Source of the DNA: Trochalopteron elliotii
Taxonomy: Eukaryota; Chordata; Aves; Passeriformes; Leiothrichidae
DNA length: 64,000 nucleotides
Assembly (NCBI GenBank): GCA_024734555.1
Contig: JANPWX010019201.1
Location: 62,001 to 126,000 of the forward strand
Direction: 5' to 3'
Shown here in pieces: positions 48,201 to 60,200 of this stretch. The notes under the pieces are model-generated. The model was not told the origin of the DNA. It saw nothing but the letters and a program-made list of their open reading frames with translations, and searched no databases. The position numbers were made by a program, and so were the translations under genes. Position 1 is the stretch's first letter, and every line of letters starts with the position of its first letter.

Positions 48201-51200
48201 ATTCTAGGTTTTGTTCAAATGCCTCAGGAGTCTGTGAACAAAGAAGTACTGGTATTCGTAATTGGTGCTTGGGTGACTGAAGTCCTTGAATGTTGGTCTG
48301 TTGGAGCTGTGTAACTCTGCTTTGTCTTCTGTGTGATTTCTTGTGTGCATGTGTAGGGCAGCCTAAGCCTCAAATCACTGTGGGTTTTAGGTTGGTCAAG
48401 AGAGGTGAGGCTTGCAGGTACCTTATTCAACTTCAGCCCTAATTCACCTTCTTGTTTTATTAGAAGGGGTAGTTGGAAATATCTCCTGGGATGTGTTTTA
48501 AAGCTGCATTAAGCTAGCATTAACGTCTTAACATATTAGTATTTAGCGTCTTGTAGTATTAGTGTCTCAAAGGTGATGAAAATACTACCTTTAAAATATG
48601 TGCAATATAAAGGGTAATATGGACACTATCTGCTTATAATAAAGTATCAGGCAAAATACTAAGTTATCGTTGAATTTCTAAAAGAGAAAAGTCATTGTGC
48701 TGCTAGAATATTCTAGGAAAAGTAAAGTCACAGTGATTAAAGGCTTCATTGGTAGTCTGTTTCCAAGTCTACATTTCCAGAGAGTTCTCTTTGGCCTTTT
48801 TATTTCTGATCACCTTAAAATATCTTTATAGAGGACGTGAATTCATATGATACTTTGCATTTGGCTTTTTTCAAGTGACACTTTCAACTATTTTTCCTCA
48901 TTATTGTCCTGAACATTATTGTCCTTATTCGTTTCCATTAAACAGCATGGCCAGTGTTTTCCCCGCTATTGTAACTGTGTACACTGAGTGAGTTTCTTGT
49001 GCATGCAGGGAATAATAATAGTCTCTGTGGGGACACAATAGGATCCCAAGGTTGTGGCAGGCAGGAGTGAGGTGTTCCTAGTGCAAACTCTGTATTGCAT
49101 GCACTTCTGTGTCTTAGGTGTCTGACACTGACATTAGCCTTAGTTTCTGGAGGGATCAGCGTATACTTCCTGTTTGTAAAGCCTGGTTTCCTCAGGATCA
49201 TGGGCCAAGTATCGCTTATGTGGTTCCACTGGCAGCAGTGGAGTTACACGGGGGAGGTCCAGCATGGCCTGTGTGTAAGGCCACACAGAAAAGCCTTTCA
49301 AGACTTCAATGCATGTGATACAATGACGTATGTAATTAGCCTGATTTTTAATACTAAAAATGGTGCTCTGTTTTTCCTTTAGAAATTGAGGGTTTCTGAC
49401 TTTTCAGGAGCGAGAAGAGGCAGTAGCAGTGCTTGCAAGGTTCCATGGAACTTGTCAGGGGTTCACTTTACACTAGCTACCTTTCAGTCCTAACAAGGAA
49501 AAAGAGGAAGCAGTTTTAATGTCATTTTACATAGTGTCTGCTTGTAGCAACTTTTCTGGGGATGTTAGTTTTTTCCCTGAAGCAGGCAATTAGTGCTGTG
49601 GATAACAGAGCCAGAGATCCCACCTAGGGCTATAGGAAGAAAGAAAAGCACAAGCGTTGTTAGTAAGTTCTGACATACTGTTGGTGGGTTCTGGCACAGA
49701 AGGAAAATGGGAAACTGTCACCTGTGATGCGAGTGAAACTTCACAATGGCAGGTAATAGACATTTTCAGATCCTGCAAATAATACCTGTGGTGTTTAAAG
49801 AACGGAGTGCAAAGTCATTTCCTCAAAATGGTAGATATTCAGGTGACTTGCACTCTTTGGTGAATGTGATCACTGATCCATGTGCCAGAAGACTTTGGAT
49901 AAATAATTTGGTCATGTTATCAGTTTTACAGGAAGAGTCAGTTGTGAGTTGATTTGTCTGTCACATGATATCTTTTACTTGATTATGTGGGCTGCTCATA
50001 ACACAGCTGTATGCTGCCTGGAGAACAGCCCCATCTAAAAGCCTCGTGGTTGAACTGTGTTCTCCAGAGTGCTGCTCTCCATCTTTGTGTTAGTTAAATT
50101 TCTGTTTCTTAGCTGTGTTTCAGTCTACATGTGACACAGGATTCACTTGGTTGTCTCTACCTCCACTTCCTCAAGTGGAAATCTAAGGATAAAGTTCATT
50201 CTGTTTCCAGGAGCTTGTGGCTCATTACTGCAAAGTTCCTTTTATAAGGGTGCTTCTGAAAGAATCACATTTTCTCAGTAATTTAAAAAAAAATGTTTTC
50301 TGTTTGAGATGAAAACTGTGAAACAGAAAGTTTAAAACTTTGTATGTTGCTGAATGTTCAGTAACTAAACAATAGTAAATTCATATTACTGTCAATACAG
50401 GGTGACTTTATTTATATGGCTCATCAGAACAAAACCATCTGTCCACAATCAAAATTTTGTCTCTGACTTTTGCTTATTGTCAACTGATAACAGTTCATTC
50501 CAGACTTCTATTTCTCAATTACTTTGTATTCCTGTAGAGTTCCACTCCAGGGGGTTATTCATTACTGCAGGGATATTATTGTTGACATGAGGAATGTTAT
50601 AAAATTATAATGAAAAGGAATATAATGAAATCATAGATATTATTGAGGATAAATGGTACAGTCCAACAGGTTTTCCTGGACTTCACCAGTGGTAGTTTTG
50701 TCCCATAAAGAGATGGGTTTGCACAAGAGTTTGCTGGGATTCAAACTGCGGGTAGACTTAGGCATTGGAGTAAGCCCTGCCTTCACAGAGTCCGCGAAAG
50801 TGGAGAGACAAAAGCACTCAAGTCTGATTCAGAGCAGGTTCTCTGTTTTAAATATTTTTTTCCTCGGACTATTTTTAAGGTGGATAAAATTCTATTGTGA
50901 TTAATGCAAAATGCTTCTGGGAAGGACTACAGAGGAAGGGATGTGCATATGATGACTCCTCTGAATCTGGTGTGCTGTAATGCACAACCTGAAACGTGAA
51001 TTCATAAATGGGTCCAAGTGGTGAAAGCACCAACAGGTTGCTGCCTCTCATACTTCTCCGCAGACTGTGAGAAATCACTGCCATGTCCAAAGAGGATAGC
51101 TCTAGATTTAGATTAGATATCAGGAAGAAATTGTTTACTGTGTGGAGTGGTGAGGCACTGGAACAGTTTACCCAGAGAACTTGGGGATGCTCCATCCCTG

Positions 51201-54200
51201 GAAGTGTTCAAGACCAGGTTGGATATGCCCCTGAGCAGCCTGGGCCAGTGAAAAGTGACCCTGCATATGCTGCTGGGGGGAATGGAACTAGATGATCTTT
51301 TAAGTTCCCTTCCAGCCAAACTGTTCTATGATTTTGTGATTCTGTCTGTTATTTTTTTTTATTGTTCTAGCATTGATATGTTAATGCCTTCAGAAAAAGA
51401 AGAGGACCCAGATGTTATTCCTGAAAACAGCAGTCTGCTTACTCTTCGGTATGCTGTTACACTGCTCTCACGGTACCCTTATTTGAGGGGGGGTGGAAAA
51501 TCAGCAAGGAAGTGTGGCTGGATGCCTGTTCCAGGGAATGCTTTCTGAGGCACCATACAAAAACACCATAAAGGCGGAAACACCAGCTTATGATGGGGTC
51601 ATTGGTATGAGTCTTCTGCTTGAATGTTGCTTTTATTTATTTTTTATAATTATTTAATTAAGAATTAGGAATTTTTTATTAAGATTAAGATTTTAATTAA
51701 GATTTTATTAATTAAATTAGGAATTTTTTATTAAGATATACAGAATCTTTCTTACTGGAAAAGGATTTCTGGACAAGGTGCTTTTGAAGTGGTGCCTAAG
51801 TTTGGAGTGTGAGGTAATAATCGTGTGTGAGTTCCTCCAAAGAAACGTGTCTCATACATCTAGTAACTCACAGCCATACTGTAACAGCCAGACTGTAGGT
51901 ACTGATGCTGTATCCAGATAAACTCTTTATCTCAACCCTCTCTGTGTTGATGAATTTTGTTCTGTTCATGAAATTCATTGATACTACTAGTGCTTTTCAG
52001 AGGTGAACCAATGTATGTAAGGTTTTTATCAGTTGGCAAACTTGGCCAGTTAGACCTTTGCTGTACTTTACATGGCACTAATATAAAGATACGTGTTTAG
52101 ACTGTGGTCACTGTTAAGCCTGATTGTTACTGAAGATCCTTGGGAAGGTCTGGAGGATGAGTAAACGTGTCCTGGATGTTAAGGATTGGGTATTCATGCA
52201 GTGGTTAATACTTGTATTTTAATAGGTATTCTATTTATGATGCTCTTTCTTCTACAGATGATAATGAAGGTTCGTTTTGGGGTTTTTCTAAAGTGTCTAT
52301 GCTGTGGGACTGAGAAATAATATGTGTGGGTTGCTTTTTTCTTGTGTTTTGCTTGAACATGAATTCAATTCTTTTGAAGCAGAGAAAACTGTTGAAACAG
52401 CTTCCTCAAAGGTCACAAAGTGTTTTGTCCTAGGACAATCTCTTCAAACACCGTTTTGCTGTTTTTTATTGCGAGTGTAAAATTGCTCACAAACAACCTG
52501 TCATTTGCATGTAAGGGGGAAAAAGCCCGCAACCTGAAATCCGCAAGCTGGCCTCTGCCCTGTCAGGTTTTATGAGGGTCAGGAGATGAGTGTTTTAAGT
52601 TAGTCTGTCCCACTAAGACAGACAGGAATCCTGCTCTTTGAAAGCTGTTCTGTAGTAGTAGCTTGTGTTGTTTAAAAACATGGTATTCTTGAAATTCTAC
52701 ATGGAAATTGTTGAATTAAATTTTTTCTTGTGTTCCTGCCCCTCAGAATTAGAAAGAAGGCCTTAGAGAGGAGAGAAGAGACAATTATTGTGGATCGGGC
52801 TTGCAGACAAGAAACTCTTACCTATGAGATGGTAAGTTGCCTGTCATCTTGTAGGCTCTCAAGACACCTGAAATCCAACTTCTGGTTGCTTTTTTATTCA
52901 CTGCTTTGAAATGAACCCTGTAAATGTTTGCAGATGCAAGTTTGCAGGTAATTATTAAGCATAGAGGCATTTTATGGAAAGATAGGACAGGAAGTCTGCT
53001 CTTAACTGTCTGTTAATACTGGATGTAGTTAAGGAGGAGCTCCAGCTCCTTACCACTGCATGACTGTTTTTTTTAAATGCTGTGAACTTACAGCTAGACA
53101 TAGATATAGACAAAATGTGTAATGGTTTTGCTCCTGGAGTCCAGTGTTGGAAACTAAGCTTCAGTGTGTCAGTGATTGTAAGCTAGCTTCAGTCGGGCTG
53201 AAAGAAGAAAACAGTAGCAGCACAGTGGTGGTAAATTCCTAATTCTGAGCTTTGTAACTCAGATTTTTCAGCCATTCTGAAATGCCAGGAGCCATAAGTG
53301 CAGTCATCAGCCCCTCAAAAGTCTTACAGGAATTTTTTAATTATGCTTAATACTTTTTAATGATTTCTTCACAAACCTTGAAGTCTTAAACAGCAAAACT
53401 TCATTTCATAAATGTTCAAATCATTAAGGTTAAAAGACTTTTAGGATTGTTGAGCCCAACCATTGCCTTAGCACTGCCAGATACACCACTAAACTGTGTC
53501 CCTAAGCACCACATATACACATTCTTTGAACTCTTTCAGGGACACTGAAGTGCTGGAGTCCATGGCTTGAACAAGCCATGAACTGCTGTAAAAATTAGGG
53601 ACAGAAGTGTTGTGAGGAAAGAGCCTCATGTGTCTATTAGATTTGTTTTTCCTCTTGAGGTTTCCTGGTCAGTCGTGAGTTATGTTTCAGCTGTTCAGAG
53701 ACTCAGGCACATTATGTAAACAACACGATGCAACTACTCTGCTGGGCTCTTAGCCTGGGTGGTATCTGAGAAAATATTAGCAACAGAAACCTTCATAAAG
53801 GGTTTCAATGAGTGGTGTCTTACTGCTGTTTCTGAAGAATGAGCACATGGTCATTTATTGCATTCTTTAAGCAAGCTGTGTCAGAGCTGTAATTCTGTAG
53901 TTGGGACCACGATGCCTTCGTACAGGAGGAGAGCAGTAAGAAATGTGAGTTTGGAATGTGTCACATGAAGAAGGCATTTGCAAGGCAGAGAGCACAAATA
54001 TCTCTGAGTGTCACAGGAGTACAAATGTCTGCTGCTAAATCTGAGGAATACTTCATGTTGCTGGGAGATGTTTGTGCAGGACGTATTCTCTCTTGATTTG
54101 TTGTGATGCCTTGGGAAGGATGGCCTGAAACAGAGACTGGACAGAGCTAGAGAATAAAGCAGTTATTTATTGAAAAGCCTCTAGCTTCAGATTGTGAGGT

Positions 54201-57200
54201 CCCATCCATTTTGTTCCTCCCTTCAGTCCACTGTTGTTTATGCTTTTGGGCCTGAAAGTTGTTCTTGATCTTCAGCAAGAAAAGGATTTGTTTTGTCTAA
54301 CTACTCTGTGAAGAGAGCTTACCAGCACTTAATGTGAGGCTCAGAGCTATACACCTAGGCCGCACAGAATCTGAAAAACATTAAAGCTAAAACTTAAGGC
54401 ATCAGTCGGAAAAGGAGGGAACTGTCACAGACAGGAAACTGTCACTATACCCTCCTTCATTTTCACAGCTAGGCTGTGTCTTGAGCACAAAGCAGGATGG
54501 AAATGTAGGGCTGCATTTGCTTATTTTCTAAAACCCAGTACTGTGGCAAGGGCAGTGCTAGGTTTTGGGTTTGGATTTTGGAGAAATTGTGGCCTCCAGC
54601 TATGTCTAGCTTCCCTAATACAAGGAAGTGTTGCCTTGACTGTAATTTTCGTATATTTCATTCTGTGTATATTTTCTAGGTTAGTGTTTCCCAAGGTAAG
54701 GGTTGCAATCCCCCTTGACATATGAAAGCATTTAAAGAGCATTTCAAAGCATTAAGTGGTAAAAGTTGGTAGCAGCTGAGTTCCATGAGAGCAGAATGAC
54801 AGCAGCCTCTAATTCCTTTATGCAGGGCCTCTCAGTAGCCAAGGACAAGCCAACTGTCTTGCAACAAAGCTGAGAAATGAAGGAACATGCTTGAAATCAA
54901 TAACTGGAGCAGTTTTGCACCTTTCCACCTTGGAGAAAGTAGGCTGTTTTCAGTTCAGAAGGCTACACAGTCAAAAATGAGTTAGCATTTCTTGGACTGT
55001 TACCCAGGGTTTATTTTTATATATCTTTATATATATCTTTATATATATATATATCTCAATATAATATATATATGTGTGTGTATGTTTTTCCAGGAGTCAC
55101 ATGCAGCTGGAAAGAGGCCAGACAATACAACAGATCTAATTGAGGAGGGAGAACTACTTTTAACTCTAAATATCTTTTATCCTGTTATATTTCAGAAGGT
55201 TGGTACGAAATTCTCTGGGTTGTATTCTGATTTTTCCTATTCAGATAATATCTTGTTCTCCCAAGCAGTTAAAATCAGTGAGTCTACTGAAGACATGTGG
55301 TAAACTCTTAATTTCTTAAGGCTCTTTCAGAATCTGGCTTTCATTTTGTTAGTTGTTTACATAATAAAACTTTTACGATAATTACACAGTAGTTAATTTA
55401 TTTTATAGAAAGCTCAAAACCTGAAACTGAATACATGAAAACTAAAGTATTCTTTCTGGATTTGGGATAAGTGAGCTCAGACTTTTTGTCTTTACTGCAC
55501 TCTCTGATGGAGAATGTAACTTTAGAGTTTCTGAATAAAACTATTAAGTGTCAGTCTTAGGAGAGGCTATGGCAAGATGCTGTTCAGAGAAGTGATGTGC
55601 CAGATGCTGCCATTAATGACCTTAAGCTGTCAAAGAAAGAGCAGTGCTGATGCTGACAAGTTATAATTTATCTGAAGTTTGCATGCTGTGTTCTTTGTAG
55701 CATAAAGATCACAAACCCTACCAAACAGTCCGCGTACTGGGCAGCCAGAAACTCACTGAGCTGAGAGACTCAATTTCCTGCGTCAGTGACCTCCAGATAG
55801 GTGGTGAGTTCAGCAGCCAGCCAGATCAAGCACCAGAGCACATCAGCAAGGTAAAACTTTCTATGTGGAACCCTGTACATGTATAGGAGTCTTGAAAACA
55901 TAGAGAGAGGGAGACAGAGTTTTGTTTTTTTTGTTTTTTCTTCAGCACTAAATTCACCTTCATTGTTTCTGCCTGTTGGTTGCACTGCAAGTAAATACTT
56001 CATAGTGGCATTACCAAGATGATCTGTTTTGTGCAATATCAAGAAAAACATTATCATTGCTATTGCTAGGTAATAGAAACACAAGCAGTCAGTTTTGCAT
56101 AGATATATTCCTGTAGACTGATTTAATTTTGAGCTGTATTCTGAAACATCAGAGGTAATAGCTCAATCCCACTAATAATAATAAGCTAGACCATCCCACT
56201 GTGCTTTGTTGTTTGCAACTGGATGTGGATCAAACACAGGGATGAAGATTATTCTTCTCTCCCAAAGTTGCTACGAGTTCTCTGGATATGAGCAAAACAA
56301 GTTATCTAGTTGAAAATACTGAAAATGAATCACTTTGATCATACATTGTATGACATATAATATATGTCATATCACAGAATGGTTGAGGTTGAAATGTACT
56401 TGTGGAGGTCATCTGGTCTACTCACTCTGCTCAGGCAAGGCCACCTGCAACCAGTTGTCCTTGACCACGTCCCAACTTTTTTTGCGTATCTCCAAGGAAT
56501 GGAGGTTGCACAACCTCCCTGGACAGCCTGTGTCAGTGTCAGTAAAGGAGTATTTTTTGAAGTTCATTGGGAACTGTGTGTTTTAGTTTGCGCTTCTTGA
56601 CTCTGATCCTGTCACTCAGTACTGCTAAAATAAGCCTGGCTCCATCCTCTTTGCACCTTTCTTAGAGATATTGTGTATGTTAGTAAGATTCCCTTATCTG
56701 AGCTTTTCTCTTCAGGGTGTGAACTCACAGCTCTCTCAGCCACTCCTTTTAGAAGAGATGCTGCTGTCCCTTCATCTTCATGGCTCTTAGGGGAGTCTTT
56801 CTCCAGTATGTCCATGTCTCTCTTATACTGAGCAGCCAGGAACTGAACACAAGCCTTCAGGCATGGCCTCACTAGTGCTGAGGAGAGCTGACGGGTTGCC
56901 TCCCTTGACTTGCTGGTGGTATTTTATCTAATGCAGCACAGGATCCCATCTCCTCCATTGGCTGTCTCTGCTGCGAGGACACATTGTTGGCTCATGTTCA
57001 GTTTGGGGTCTACCAGGATGCTAGGCTATTTGCCTAGCTGCTCTCCACCTGAGTGGCACTCAGCATACAGTGGAGCATCAGCTTGTTTATCCCCAGGGGC
57101 AAGACCTTGCACTTCTCCTTGCTCAACCTCACCAAGTTCTTTTTGGCTCATTTCTCTGGGTTGTTAGAATCCCTCTGGCTGGCAGCAGGATCATCTGGTG

Positions 57201-60200
57201 TATCAGCCACTCCTTCCAGTTTTGTGTCAGCAGCAGAGAAGATAACAGTAACAGACAAAAGTGAATCAAAGAGTCTGAATGTGAAACACAATCCTACCAC
57301 TGTGTCTTCATGCAGGTCATCTGAGAAGTGCTGTCTTTGGTCCCAGTGTCTGCTTTTCCTGTGTTTTGACAGCCTAGAGTCAGTAGCTCAAAGAGACCTC
57401 TGGGCAGAGGTCGCTATGTTGATGGCTTGATGTCCAAGTGGAGAGCAGTCGTCAACCATGAATTGATACTGGGACCAGTGCTTTTTACCATTTTTGTCAG
57501 TGACATGGACAGTGGCATCAAGTGCACCCACAGCAAGTTTGCTGGCAACATTGAGCTAGGTGGGGCAGTTGACACACTGCAGGGCAGGGATGGCAGGGAG
57601 GGCAGGGATCTTGACAGGAGGCTCAAGGGAGACATTATCACTCTCTACAACTGTCTGAAAGGAGGGTGAGGAGGGTGTAGCCAGGTAGGGGGTCAGTTCT
57701 CCTGGGTAACAAGAGACAGGGTGAAAGGAAATGGCCTGCAAAATGCACCAAAGAGGGTTTAGATTGGATATTAGGAAACATTTCTTCACTGCAAGGATGG
57801 TCACGTGGGAAATAGGGAATAAATCTCCTTTTTTTTTGCTTTGTTTCTACATGCAGCCTTTGCTTTTTCTCATTAAACTGCCTTTATCTGAGCCCATGAG
57901 CTTGCCTATCTTATTTTGTTTCCAGTCCTGTTAAAGCGGAGCAGCTGGATAGGTAGCTGGTAGCCACCCAAAGTAAACATGCTGCATCTTGCTAATTTAA
58001 AAAAAAATTATTATTTTTTAAATTCAGTGCCTTGCAGTTCATGAATTTGTGCAGTGATGCCTATGTTCTTTTTCTGTGTTTTTGTAGAAGTCTATAGCTG
58101 CTATGATGGGGACAGAATAAGAGAAGAGCATTAAAGTAACCTGTAATGGCTTGAGAACAATATCAGCAGAGTAGCTGCATAGTTGGCAATGAGCCTAGTT
58201 GTCACATCAGTATCTGCAATCAGAGCAGAACTTTTCTTAGACACCTACAGAATGAAGTCTCTTAATATAATTTAGATACCTGAAATGCTTAGATTTTTTG
58301 GCATGTTCTTGTTTAAGGTGTTTATTCTCTCATAAGGCTAATGGAGACTTCTCTCTCTGTCTCTCAGGATCACTACAAATCTGCCTTCTTCTATTTTGAA
58401 GGCATCTTTTATAATGATAAAAGATACCCAGAGTGCAGAGATCTGAGCAGGTACAGTATTTGTAGATGTTGACTTAAGGAAAACCTTAAGGAGCATAAAA
58501 TTTGTTTCATTTTTTTATGACTTGTGGTGTTACAGATACTGAAATATCTGGAGTATTAAGCTGGAATGGACTTCTCCTACTGTTTTTCTATGATGAATTG
58601 GTTTTTACAGAGAAGTTTAACTTTACTTGCTCTACTTATTCCTTCCATCTGCTTCCCTTTTGAAAAGAGTATGAACCCATTTTTTAACCTGCAAATCCTC
58701 TTTTGCTCTGTTGTGATGGGATTTCTGTGTAAAGTGACAGGTGCCATTTTGTATTGGATTTTTAAGTACCTTCCCTGCTTGTGATGGCAATCAAAAGAGT
58801 TGCCTGTGAGGTAGAAGATGGGTCAGAATGACAACAAGCTCAGCTGTGTGGCAGTGGTTGTCCCGCTCAGTCTTGAAAATATGCTGAATGCCTTCATTAT
58901 AAAGTCAACATGGGATCTGTGTGACTGATCAGAAAAGAAATCTGATATTTTAAGGAATTGTGGTCTTACTGATACACTAGTGAGATTTAGGAGATCAAAA
59001 TATTTAAAATGGCTGGTATGGAAGAGCTGACTGTTGGAGCCTGTTGTTTTGCCAAACTTTGTATGTGACTTCAGGAAAATTAGTATCTTACTTCTTGTCT
59101 TTCTGTCTGTGAACAACAATGGTCTTCACAGAAGGGCTTGTCATAGCATACACAGATTGTAGAGTTATATGCCTTGTGTGTAGGAGTGTGCTGAAAAGCC
59201 AAAAAGAAATTTACAGTGGCCAGTACCCTTCCAGTACTAAATTTTGGAAATGTAACTGCACTTGTCAGCTTTATGTTTCTCCTTGGCAAAAAAGAAAAAG
59301 AAAAAAAAGAAAAGAAAGAAAAGAAAAAAAAAGCAGCACTTCGTAATACTTTAAAATGAAGTCATTGACCAAGGAGGAGCAAAATGACCTGCTAGTAACT
59401 TGAATTATTGGACTACTTAAGAAATACTGTGCTGTGACCTGGATGGGTGCCATTAGGAGCATACACTGACTAAAACTCCTCAGGAAGCTGTCTGGTGAGG
59501 ACTGAAAGCTGAAAGGCAGATGTTCCCCAAGAGCAGTGAACAGTTCTATAGTGTCATAGTATTGCTGTGAAATCACCTAAAATTATTACAAAATGTTGTG
59601 AACTGTTTTGATTTTCATCGTTTAACTGTGTCTCAGTAAAGAATTTTGCATGTCCCCAAGGCATCTTTTTCTCTGCATTCACAGTTCGTAGCTTTGCCAT
59701 GCTGATGGCCTTTCTGTTTGCAGAACAATTATAGAGTGGTCAGAATCTCATGACAGAGGCTATGAAAATCTTCAGTCTGTTAAGATGGAGGACTATGTAT
59801 TTAATGATTTATCCCTCAAAATTGGCTTTCCATACCTTTACTGCCACCAAGGGGACTGTGAACACATCATTATAATCACAGATATAAGGTAAGTTACTAT
59901 TCCTTGGGAGTCCTTAGGCAAATGGAAGTAAGGACAGACTTTAGACATTAAATGCTGAATGTTTGTTAGACTAACTTACTTGCTTTAAGATTATTCTGCT
60001 GCCTTTTGCAGAGCTTAAATTTTTCTTCCATATACATGGGAATATCTCTGAAAGAAGGAGAGTAATCTTCCTTACTTTTTTCCTTTTAGTTTGCATGCAA
60101 GGACTGCTTTGTAATTAGTGTGCTATGACTGCTGTATTACAGGAATGGCAACCACAGTGTCAAGATCCTTCTGTGTAGAGCCGGTCTGTGACAGATTTAC

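Noticed and set aside
55199..55303. Continuation of the exon 4 frame past its donor
   Set aside because: The frame runs on to a stop, but the conserved protein resumes exactly at 55701 in phase 0, so this is intron.
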